Shown in pieces: positions 6,223 through 13,146 of a stretch of DNA of 13,146 bases. The stretch covers positions 1 through 13,146 of the forward strand of contig JAKADD010000024.1 of assembly GCA_021820825.1 (NCBI GenBank), given 5' to 3'. Below the pieces are notes generated by a model. That model saw nothing but the letters and a program-made list of their open reading frames with translations. It ran no database searches and was not told where the DNA came from. The stretch is from Bacillota bacterium (lineage in GTDB: Bacteria; Bacillota; Bacilli; Alicyclobacillales; SLC66). The translations under genes were made by a program, and so were the position numbers. The number at the start of each line of letters is the position of its first letter. Positions within the stretch are counted from its first letter, which is position 1.

Positions 6223-8355
6223 TCAGGGGGTGGGCGTAAAGGTAACCGTAACAGGCGTGCCAAGCGGCACCAGTTGGCCTGGTTTAATACTCTGTCCATG
6301 AGCATAGCCGACTCCGCTTGGAACAAGCTGGAGCCCAAGCGAGGCGCACACACGCATCGCTTCTGTCATCAACATCCCGCTCAGATTGGGTACGCGCACC
6401 TGACCGTGCTGACTGGACAGAGTCGGTCGGGAGATGAGCGCTATCTGATCCCCTTTGGCCACAGACGCGCCGGGTTGCGGCCATTGCGTGGTGATTGTGC
6501 CTGCACTGCCGACGGTGTTTGTCGCGAGACCGTGTTGCGAAAGTGTCGCCGACGCCGCCAGCGAAGTCATGCCCACTACATTGGGAACCTGAACGTAGGA
6601 AGTTAAGGGAACGCCTTTCAGCGGCGGGGCTGCGGACGAATGCGGGGGTATGCCAAGATACGCGAACGATTTTTGCAGCACATACTTTGCGGCAGGCGTT
6701 GCGACCCAGTCACCCCACTGCGCTGTGTGGTGCGCCCCGTTGACTGTGACCATAATCTCAAGCGCGGGATGATGGGCCGGGCCGAAGCCGACAAACGAGA
6801 GATTATACAGATTCTTATAGTAGCCGCCGCCGGGTTTCGGGATTTCCGCAGTGCCGGTTTTGCCTGCGATATTGTAACCTGGGATGACCCCGACATTTCC
6901 CTGGGGGTCGTTATTGACCACCTGCACCATGGCGTTCGTTACTTCGCGCATGATGGCAGGCGACGCGACGCGCCTGACAATATGCGGTTTGCGATTCAGC
7001 ACGACATGGCCGTTTGGCGCAACGATTTTTTGCACCACATAAGGCGTCATCAGATGACCGCCGTTGGCGATCGCTCCGATTGCCGCAATCTGCTGAATAG
7101 GGGTGACAGCCAGCCCCTGACCGAATGTCATGGTGGCAAAGTCGACGGGATTCAAATTTTTCTTTGGATAAATAATGGAGTTTCCTTCACCTGGCAGGTC
7201 GATGCCAGTCGGCTTGTTCAATCCAAATAAATTAAAATAATGGTAAAAATTATTGACGCCTTCTGCCTGCCCGATATGAATGAAACCAACATTGCTGGAA
7301 TATATAAATGCTTGCAGGTAAGTCAATCGACCCCATCCGTAAAGATTCCAGTCGCGGATCGGCACCCCGTTCACATAGTCGACGCCTGACATGTACGTCT
7401 GATTCAGTCGGATTGAGTGTGTGCTGAGAGCGCCCGTAAGTGTGACCGGCTTAAAGGTGCTGCCCGGTTCAAAGGGATCCGAGATGGCCCAGTTGGTGTC
7501 CAGCGTAGCTGAGGGGTAACGCCAGAAATAGTTCGGATTGTAGTTGGGCAACGTCGCCATGGCAAGGATGGCGCCAGTCATTGGATTGGCGACGATGATC
7601 GCCGCGTGGGCGGGTTGAAATCGCTGTTTGATTACGGAGAGAGCGTGTTCCGCATAGTGCTGGATCACAGAATTGAGGGTCAGATAGAGACTGTCGCCAT
7701 TTTGCACCGGTTTCTTGATGACCGGTCGAAAGGGAATCGGATCCCCCAAATTGTCAGGTGTAAATATCTTGTAGCCAGGAACCCCCGACAGGTATTTGTT
7801 GTACTCGTACTCGACCCCGGCGGCGCCGCGCCCGAAATTATCCGTAAATCCGATGACCTCGGACGCAAATTGACCATCGGGATAGACGCGGCGATACGTC
7901 TTATAGGGGCTGATATCGTTTTGCAGTCCCAGTTTTGCGAACAGCGCCAGCACGCGCTGTTCGGTCGCGAGCGGAACCTGTACGAGGTATGGGTACATGC
8001 GCAGCCAGACCACCCCCGGACGGTTCAACTCCGACAGCATGACAGCGGGCGTGGTGTGCACGATTTTGCTCAGACTGGCGGCGAGGGTGCGCACAGTCGC
8101 GGCGCCGTGACGGCTGATGGCCTGCAGATTGATGTCCAGATCATATGCAGGCGTGTCGAACGCCAGAATGCCGCCTGTGGAGTCATAGATCGATCCTCGC
8201 ATCGGATCAATCTGCTGTTTGGCGGTCCACTGGTTTTGGGCTCTTTTATGTAAAAATACGTCCACTCTCTGAACATACCAGACCCGTCCCAGCACGATCA
8301 TGGACAGGGAAACAAATCCAATCTGCAATAGTCGGGCGCGTAACTGTTTCTTCAT
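6223..8355 (-). CDS. class B penicillin-binding protein with two PASTA domains (SpoVD/PBP2B type)
   Basis: A D,D-transpeptidase that cross-links peptidoglycan at the outer face of the membrane. The 710-residue protein (from ATG 8355) has one N-terminal membrane anchor (8-28), a PBP dimerisation domain that includes RGSIYD, and a transpeptidase domain with all three active-site motifs: STFK (nucleophile Ser299, Lys302), SSN (353-355) and KTGT (499-502). Two C-terminal PASTA domains begin at VQVPNVVGM (about 588) and VRVPNLSGM (about 653). ATG 8355 was preferred to the in-frame GTG at 8376 because AAGGA lies 10 bases before it. None of mraY, mur or fts genes flank it, so it is outside the usual dcw cluster and may be an extra paralogue for sporulation or stress. 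It sits between mnmA and the zinc-ribbon membrane gene on one strand. Confidence 0.93.
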   Translation of the reverse strand: MKKQLRARLLQIGFVSLSMIVLGRVWYVQRVDVFLHKRAQNQWTAKQQIDPMRGSIYDSTGGILAFDTPAYDLDINLQAISRHGAATVRTLAASLSKIVHTTPAVMLSELNRPGVVWLRMYPYLVQVPLATEQRVLALFAKLGLQNDISPYKTYRRVYPDGQFASEVIGFTDNFGRGAAGVEYEYNKYLSGVPGYKIFTPDNLGDPIPFRPVIKKPVQNGDSLYLTLNSVIQHYAEHALSVIKQRFQPAHAAIIVANPMTGAILAMATLPNYNPNYFWRYPSATLDTNWAISDPFEPGSTFKPVTLTGALSTHSIRLNQTYMSGVDYVNGVPIRDWNLYGWGRLTYLQAFIYSSNVGFIHIGQAEGVNNFYHYFNLFGLNKPTGIDLPGEGNSIIYPKKNLNPVDFATMTFGQGLAVTPIQQIAAIGAIANGGHLMTPYVVQKIVAPNGHVVLNRKPHIVRRVASPAIMREVTNAMVQVVNNDPQGNVGVIPGYNIAGKTGTAEIPKPGGGYYKNLYNLSFVGFGPAHHPALEIMVTVNGAHHTAQWGDWVATPAAKYVLQKSFAYLGIPPHSSAAPPLKGVPLTSYVQVPNVVGMTSLAASATLSQHGLATNTVGSAGTITTQWPQPGASVAKGDQIALISRPTLSSQHGQVRVPNLSGMLMTEAMRVCASLGLQLVPSGVGYAHGQSIKPGQLVPLGTPVTVTFTPTP

Positions 8356-8375
8356 GCGTTGATCGTCCTTACTCA

Positions 8376-8409
8376 CAGTATGGTCGCGCTGCTTGGCGAG
8401 CGCGTACTG
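8376..8409. repeat. interrupted palindrome between mnmA and the PBP gene
   Basis: CAGTA (8376-8380) pairs with TACTG (8405-8409), and CGCGCT (8385-8390) with AGCGCG (8399-8404). There is a four-base bulge on one side and an eight-base loop. No T-run follows on the minus strand, so it is a poor intrinsic terminator. It may be a leader structure or operator just upstream of the PBP ribosome site. Confidence 0.4.
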
Positions 8410-8415
8410 TCTCTA

Positions 8416-8447
8416 CTATAAGGCACTTCGACCGCACGGGAACAATC
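8416..8447 (-). promoter_or_regulatory. weak candidate promoter for the PBP gene
   Basis: On the minus strand TTGTTC is followed after about 19 bases by TATAGT, in the 102-base gap upstream of the PBP start. The spacing is longer than ideal, so the gene may instead depend on transcription through mnmA. Confidence 0.25.
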
Positions 8448-8457
8448 AAGCATTTAT

Positions 8458-9615
<1,158 letters not shown>

Positions 9616-9632
9616 TCAGCGTTCATTCACTT

Positions 9633-9644
9633 TATGGTACCATA
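9633..9644. promoter_or_regulatory. 12-base perfect palindrome upstream of mnmA
   Basis: TATGGTACCATA is self-complementary across all 12 bases and lies 45-56 bases before the mnmA ATG. The surrounding 9589-9856 gap shows no recognised gene. It could be an operator or chance; no flanking promoter of good quality was seen. Confidence 0.25.
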
Positions 9645-9856
9645 GGAAGACAGCGTACGAAAAGACCAGTGCCCGATCGGCATTGCTTCCAGCGCGAGTG
9701 GTTCAATCGTCTGTTACAGGCATATATTTCCTCCAAGCCAATTACAGCGGCTGAGCTGACGGGATAGCCACACAATCCGGAAAATTTTTGGATGCGGTTG
9801 TAACCTAATCATGCCGAAAACGTCTAATATGTATGTAATCCCACAAGGAGAAGAAC

Positions 9857-10177
9857 ATGATGAAACGCAACTGGATACTTGGCTTTGCCTCGCTATTCCT
9901 TATGGCGGCATTAGTAGTTGGAATCAACACTGCCTTGGCCTCAGGGGCACATCATCTTGCTCCGTGGAATTTCAAGTACATTTTACAGTTTCATGGCCAG
10001 CAGTATGAGGTATCCTCCAATCACGCAACCCGAATCGGCACTTACTTGGGAACCATATCATACCATGGAACGTCATCTGGGGGATATCGAATCTATGCAA
10101 TACCTGGACTTCACAGATATTCATCAATAGCCGTGCAAACGAATGGTGGGTATCTGATCGCTACCGAAAAGCGCTAA
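9857..10177 (+). CDS. small secreted protein of unknown function
   Basis: A 106-residue protein with a clear signal peptide: MMKRNW, then a hydrophobic core at about 7-26, with probable cleavage after TALA near residue 29. The mature part of about 77 residues has no cysteines and is rich in Tyr, Gly, Ser and His, with GTYLGTISYHGTSSGGYRIY followed by an IAVQTNGGYLIATE ending. This looks like a small beta-rich extracellular domain, but no family is named. The start is firm: ATG with AAGGAG (9845-9850) six bases upstream. It is a single gene, transcribed away from mnmA, with the ISL3 remnant immediately downstream. It may be part of the accessory region. Confidence 0.8.
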   Translation: MMKRNWILGFASLFLMAALVVGINTALASGAHHLAPWNFKYILQFHGQQYEVSSNHATRIGTYLGTISYHGTSSGGYRIYAIPGLHRYSSIAVQTNGGYLIATEKR

Positions 10178-10186
10178 TTACTAAAA

Positions 10187-10261
10187 ACGCCTCCTCATCG
10201 TCAGGTGTGTCAAAGTCTTGGCGAGACGACTGATGCTATAGCGCGATCCTAGTGGAGGCGT
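10187..10261 (+). repeat. inverted repeat covering the transposase ribosome site
   Basis: ACGCCTCC (10187-10194) is perfectly complementary to GGAGGCGT (10254-10261). The second arm contains the GGAGG that would serve the ISL3 transposase start. In a transcript entering from the left, the two arms could pair and hide the ribosome site. Insertion sequences are known to use such protection against outside transcription, but here it is inference. Confidence 0.4.
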
Positions 10262-10269
10262 CAGCGATT

Positions 10270-10714
10270 TTGGCTGATAAAGTAGAGGAACTCACGATTT
10301 TTGAGGAGGTTCTGGAGATCCAGATGCACTGGCAGATCAGCCGACATGCATGCGACCACGAGCATGGACGGTTGGACATCTGGATTACACTGTCAGTCAA
10401 ACGAGCGATGGCCTGTTCCGTGTGCGGGACGCCTGAGCAACCGTATTACGATACCGATCGCGACGGGCAGGTCTGGTGGCACTTGGATTTCTGGGGGTAC
10501 AAGACATTCCTTCACACGCCTCATCCCCATGTCCAGTGCAACACGTGCGGAAAAATGAAGTATGCACGGGATCTGTGGTCTCGGTATAACAGCAGCTTTA
10601 CCCTCAAGTTTGATCAATGGGTCCTGGCTCTGTTCAGACAGATGCCAATGCAACCTGATACATCGCCTGATCCGTGAACATCACACCCGCCTGTAGCGGA
10701 TTGTCCATCACTAC
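10270..10714 (+). pseudogene. truncated and frameshifted ISL3-family transposase
   Basis: The reading frame from a TTG at 10270 (GGAGG at 10254-10258) encodes the N-terminal zinc-finger region of an ISL3-type transposase: CSVCG, then WWHLDFWGYKTFLHTPHPHV, CNTCGK, and WSRYNSSFTLKFDQWVLALF, ending LFRQMPM at about 10650. Homology then continues in the +1 frame as HRLIREHHTRL (10661-10693), reaches an in-frame TAG (10694-10696) where this family has Trp, and goes on as RIVHHY. The original frame ends at a TGA at 10675-10677. The DDE catalytic domain is absent, so the gene is dead. The homology ends around 10714, close to the remnant of a second element on the other strand. Confidence 0.75.
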
Positions 10715-10797
10715 CGCTCAATGTCATCATTGCTGCGGCTATTACAATACTACGTTTAGTCCTATTCACTACAATCATCCTCTCATGTTTTTCATTG

Positions 10798-11106
10798 CTA
10801 CTGTTGATCCCGTGACCAACCAATCCATTGGTCTTTCGGACGGTACAGGAAGGCCCCGGATGTCCAGCCTAGCAACGCGACCCATTCGTCACCCATACAG
10901 GCTACATATTTAAGCGACTGGCCTACCAAAGTTCGAAAGCCCAAGTAATGGTGAGTGGCCATGAGGTCACGCCATCTCGCAATTCCACCAGGGCGTATCG
11001 CTCGGACGGTCAGACGTTGGGCCAAGTCCAGCAGTAGGTTGCCATTAAGTGTCGCATCGTGAGTGTGCATATTCTTTGTATACCATACTGCGAAAGGAAA
11101 AGTCAC
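10798..11106 (-). pseudogene. truncated DUF4338 (DruA-like) protein gene
   Basis: The 102-residue frame contains the N-terminal core of DUF4338 proteins: LTVRAIRPGGIARWRDLMA, HHYLGFRTLVGQSLKYVA, WVALLGWTSGAF, and DQWIGWSRDQQ just before a TAG stop. Family members continue with a VVNNxRFLILP-type segment and a long C-terminal half, which is missing here. A neighbouring frame just beyond the stop encodes ERMIVVNRTKRSIVI, which may be the decayed continuation. The domain occurs in Druantia DruA and in many transposon-associated proteins. The start is uncertain: GTG at 11106 or ATG at 11070, neither with a good ribosome site. It faces the ISL3 fragment and looks like part of a second, truncated mobile element. 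Confidence 0.6.
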
Positions 11107-11290
11107 TCAGGAGATCCGTGGCTTGTCTGGCAAGGGTTTCTGTGACTTTGACGGGGTCTTGCTGGTCGGCGGCCGTTCCTTTGCTTCGCGAACCGGCCCG
11201 CCGCACGTATTCTTTAGTTTCGGATCTTCCAGCGCTGGCCCGACTGTGCGATAATGCATAATAGATTTCCGCCGACATGGAGAGAAACTC
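11107..11290. other. stretch without a convincing gene
   Basis: Several short overlapping frames are open on both strands, but none has a recognisable domain, a good ribosome site or a family-like composition. The minus-strand frames here run into the DUF4338 remnant and could be decayed upstream parts of the same element. Together with the repeats that follow, about 350 bases before the amidase gene hold no supported gene. Confidence 0.5.
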
Positions 11291-11375
11291 GCTCCGCCGA
11301 GCTTGTATACTGTGCCGAGGCGAGTTCGGCGCAGCTGTGTCTGAGCAGCGGCACAGTATACAAGCTCGGCAGAGC
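11291..11375. repeat. long near-perfect inverted repeat
   Basis: The left arm (11291-11317) and right arm (11349-11375) are complementary at 26 of 27 positions, including a perfect 22-base block (11296-11317 with 11349-11370) that carries GTATAC. A 31-base loop separates them. The left end, 11291-11305, is also perfectly complementary to 11384-11398, so two alternative foldings exist. No T-run follows. It could be the end of a decayed element, a palindromic repeat family, or an RNA structure ahead of the amidase gene. Confidence 0.85.
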
Positions 11376-11405
11376 AGGAACGACAAGCTCGGCGGAGCAG
11401 AAATG
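11360..11405 (+). repeat. 23-base imperfect tandem repeat
   Basis: Two adjacent 23-base units (11360-11382 and 11383-11405) match at 20 positions. Both begin ACAAGCTCGGC and contain GAGCAG. The first unit overlaps the right arm of the long inverted repeat, and the second supplies the alternative pairing partner for the left arm. Confidence 0.8.
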
Positions 11406-11458
11406 ACCGTATTTGTTTCGGACAGGGAAGAGAACTCACCGGGAGCGGGGGATTCAGC

Positions 11459-12934
11459 ATGGCAGGAAACGAAGGCGCGGCCAAACAGACCATGATCGAC
11501 GGCGCGTCAATTTTGGAACTGCAGGAATTCATGGAACGCGGCGCGCTTTCGGCGCGCGAGCTTGTGCTGCATTATCTGGAGCGGATCGCGACGCACGACC
11601 ACGACGGCGCGGCGATCAATTCGGTGCTGGAATTAAACCCGGACGCGCTCGCAATCGCAGACGCGCTCGATGTGGAACGCCGTATTTCGGGGTCGCGTGG
11701 ATCCTTGCATGGGATTCCCATTCTACTGAAAGACAATATCGACACAGGAGACAATATGCATACCAGCGCCGGGTCCGTTGCGCTGGCGGAATCGTACGCG
11801 CCGGAAGACAGCGCGGCGGCGGCGCGTCTGCGCCAAGCGGGAGCCGTATTACTCGGCAAAACAAACATGACCGAATGGGCAAATTTTATTGCCGAGGATA
11901 TGCCAAACGGCTACAGTTCGCGGGGAAAACAGGTCCTGAATCCTTACGGACCGGGCCGATTTGACGTCGGTGGTTCAAGTTCCGGGTCTGGGGCCGCTGT
12001 CGCCTCCGGGTTTGCGGCCGCCGCCATTGGCACGGAAACGTCCGGGTCCATTCTGAGTCCAGCGTCCGCCAACTCCGTTGTGGGGATCAAACCGACAGTG
12101 GGACTTGTCAGCCGCTATGGGATCATTCCGATCTCGCACAGCCAGGATACGGCAGGGCCAATGGCGAAGTCTGTCGCCGACGCGGCAATCCTACTGGGTT
12201 TCCTTGCGGGCGTGGATGAACGCGATCCCGCCACGCGGGCAAACGTGTCCGGCGCCTGCCGCAATTATCGCCAGTTTCTTGATCCTGACGGACTCGCGGG
12301 AGCGCGGATAGGCGTGTTGCGGCCACGTTATTTTGCGGATCTTGCAGAGGATCAACTGGCCATTTTTGAACGGGCGAAGACGGTGCTGATTGGGGCAGGC
12401 GCTGTGATCGTGGATCCTGTTTCACTTCCGGAGGAAGAAGGCGGCGGCGGGTACGAGGTGCTCACTTACGAGTTTAAGGCGGCTCTGAACGCTTACCTGC
12501 GCAGGCTTGCCCCCCGCGTTCCGGTGCATACCCTGGCGGAGTTGATCGCGTATAACGGGCAGCACGCCGCAGTCGCGTTGCGCCATGGGCAGGCTTTGTT
12601 TGAACGTTCCGAGGAAACGAGTGGAACACTCACGGAATCCAGCTATATCCGGGCCAGACTGGCTGATCTGCGTCGTTCTCGGGAACGGGGAATCGATTAT
12701 GCGCTTATCGAACATCAACTGGATGCGCTGCTGTCGCCGGGGAACTTTGGCGCTGCATTGCCCGCGAAAGCTGGCTACCCATCCATCTGTGTGCCGGGAG
12801 GGTATACTTCTGCAGGCGAACCGTTTGGCATTACCTTCACGGGCACTGCGTATGCAGAGCCGACGCTCATACGACTGGCGTTTGCTTTTGAGCGGCTCAC
12901 GGGTTATAGAGAGCCGCCTGAGAGTGTGAAATAA
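11459..12934 (+). CDS. amidase-signature family hydrolase
   Basis: It hydrolyses an amide bond; the substrate is unknown. The 491-residue length is normal for the family. The Ser-cisSer-Lys triad is visible: Lys91 in HGIPILLKDNIDT, the cis-Ser in GGSSSGSGAAVASG (about Ser173), and the nucleophile Ser197 in GTETSGSILSPAS. The rest of the core (GAVLLGKTNMTEW, VVGIKPTVGLVSRYGIIPIS, QDTAGPMAKSVADAA) is intact, and the C-terminus has GYPSICVPGGY. It is not obviously GatA, because gatC and gatB are absent and the pattern fits stand-alone amidases. ATG at 11459 follows GGGAGCGGGGG; an in-frame ATG at 11492 is less well supported. It lies directly after the repeat cluster and mobile-element remnants, so its promoter may lie in or near the repeats. 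Confidence 0.92.
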   Translation: MAGNEGAAKQTMIDGASILELQEFMERGALSARELVLHYLERIATHDHDGAAINSVLELNPDALAIADALDVERRISGSRGSLHGIPILLKDNIDTGDNMHTSAGSVALAESYAPEDSAAAARLRQAGAVLLGKTNMTEWANFIAEDMPNGYSSRGKQVLNPYGPGRFDVGGSSSGSGAAVASGFAAAAIGTETSGSILSPASANSVVGIKPTVGLVSRYGIIPISHSQDTAGPMAKSVADAAILLGFLAGVDERDPATRANVSGACRNYRQFLDPDGLAGARIGVLRPRYFADLAEDQLAIFERAKTVLIGAGAVIVDPVSLPEEEGGGGYEVLTYEFKAALNAYLRRLAPRVPVHTLAELIAYNGQHAAVALRHGQALFERSEETSGTLTESSYIRARLADLRRSRERGIDYALIEHQLDALLSPGNFGAALPAKAGYPSICVPGGYTSAGEPFGITFTGTAYAEPTLIRLAFAFERLTGYREPPESVK

Positions 12935-12949
12935 TTTCAGGCTGAGTGT

Positions 12950-12977
12950 GAAACAGTTCCGGGAGGCGCCCTGTTTC
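12950..12977. terminator. candidate bidirectional terminator hairpin
   Basis: GAAACAG (12950-12956) pairs with CTGTTTC (12971-12977) around a 14-base GC-rich centre that can add GGG/CCC pairs. It lies between the convergent ends of the amidase and the HxlR-type gene. There is no clear T-run on either side, so the call is tentative. Confidence 0.35.
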
Positions 12978-12985
12978 GGTGCCGT

Positions 12986-13146
12986 TTATGGCATCCACAC
13001 GTTGGCCCACTCCTGCACCTGATTCATCACTGGACCAAGGTCCTTGCCCTTTGCGGTCAATGTGTATTCGATCCGCACCGGAGTCTCGGGATAGACGTGA
13101 CGGATGATGAGCCCCGCCATCTCCAGTTCCTTGAAGCGTTCGGCGA
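12986..13146 (-). CDS. HxlR-family transcriptional regulator, C-terminal part (partial)
   Basis: The visible 53 residues form the second half of an HxlR winged helix: ERFKELEMAGLIIRHVYPET, then the wing PVRIEYTLTAKGKDLGPVM, then a short helix ending in EWANVWMP and a TAA at 12988-12986. The N-terminal half, with the conserved cysteine typical of many redox- or aldehyde-sensing members, is beyond the window edge. It converges on the amidase gene, so it is not in an operon with it. What it regulates cannot be told. Confidence 0.88.
   Translation of the reverse strand, partial: AERFKELEMAGLIIRHVYPETPVRIEYTLTAKGKDLGPVMNQVQEWANVWMP

Noticed and set aside
10674..10913. A short plus-strand open frame with MFFIATVDPVTNQ that might continue the ISL3 transposase
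   Set aside because: No transposase motif could be aligned with confidence, and much of it lies opposite the better-supported DUF4338 remnant.
10798..11106. A Druantia-type defence island signalled by the DruA-like DUF4338 fragment
   Set aside because: Only a truncated fragment is present, with no DruB-E, helicase or other defence genes nearby. DUF4338 is also common in transposon-linked proteins, and an ISL3 remnant lies alongside.
11291..11405. The repeats as a small CRISPR array
   Set aside because: The tandem units are directly adjacent with no spacers, there are only two, and no cas genes are present.
11459..12934. The amidase as GatA of the Glu-tRNA amidotransferase
   Set aside because: gatC and gatB are absent, and the gene stands alone between repeats and a convergent regulator.

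Overview
The window looks like chromosomal DNA from a mid-GC Firmicute, most likely an Alicyclobacillus/Sulfobacillus-type acidophilic or thermophilic relative. This is inferred from Gram-positive style Shine-Dalgarno sites (AAGGAG, GGAGG), a single-chain dimeric-type glycyl-tRNA synthetase, a threonine-independent citramalate synthase, and a PASTA-bearing class B penicillin-binding protein. No rRNA, tRNA or CRISPR array was seen, and the organism cannot be fixed from the sequence alone.

Left part (1-4859): a possible gene tail, then a two-gene plus-strand unit (a small unknown protein and a ThiF/MoeB-type E1-like adenylyltransferase). Converging on it is cimA (citramalate synthase, minus strand). 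cimA and glyS (glycyl-tRNA synthetase, plus strand) diverge from a compact control region whose two candidate promoters overlap at their -10 elements. The glyS leader has a hairpin but no recognisable T-box.

Middle part (4871-9588): three minus-strand genes in the order mnmA (tRNA 2-thiouridylase), a class B PBP with two PASTA domains, and a membrane protein with an N-terminal zinc ribbon and an M48-peptidase-like domain whose three zinc-ligand positions all appear to be lost. This is the most distinctive gene in the window.

Right part (9600-11458): accessory DNA. A small secreted protein of unknown function is followed by a broken ISL3-family transposase, an opposed and truncated DUF4338 (DruA-like) gene, and about 350 bases with no convincing gene. 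That last stretch carries an almost perfect 27-base inverted repeat plus a 23-base imperfect tandem repeat. It looks like a graveyard of mobile elements.

Right end (11459-13146): a complete amidase-signature hydrolase, then the convergent 3' end of an HxlR-family regulator cut by the window edge.

Most genes are housekeeping (isoleucine precursor synthesis, tRNA charging and modification, cell-wall synthesis, sulfur-carrier activation). No complete new multi-gene system could be demonstrated. The best leads are the degenerate M48 protein beside an orphan PBP and the structured repeat cluster in front of the amidase.
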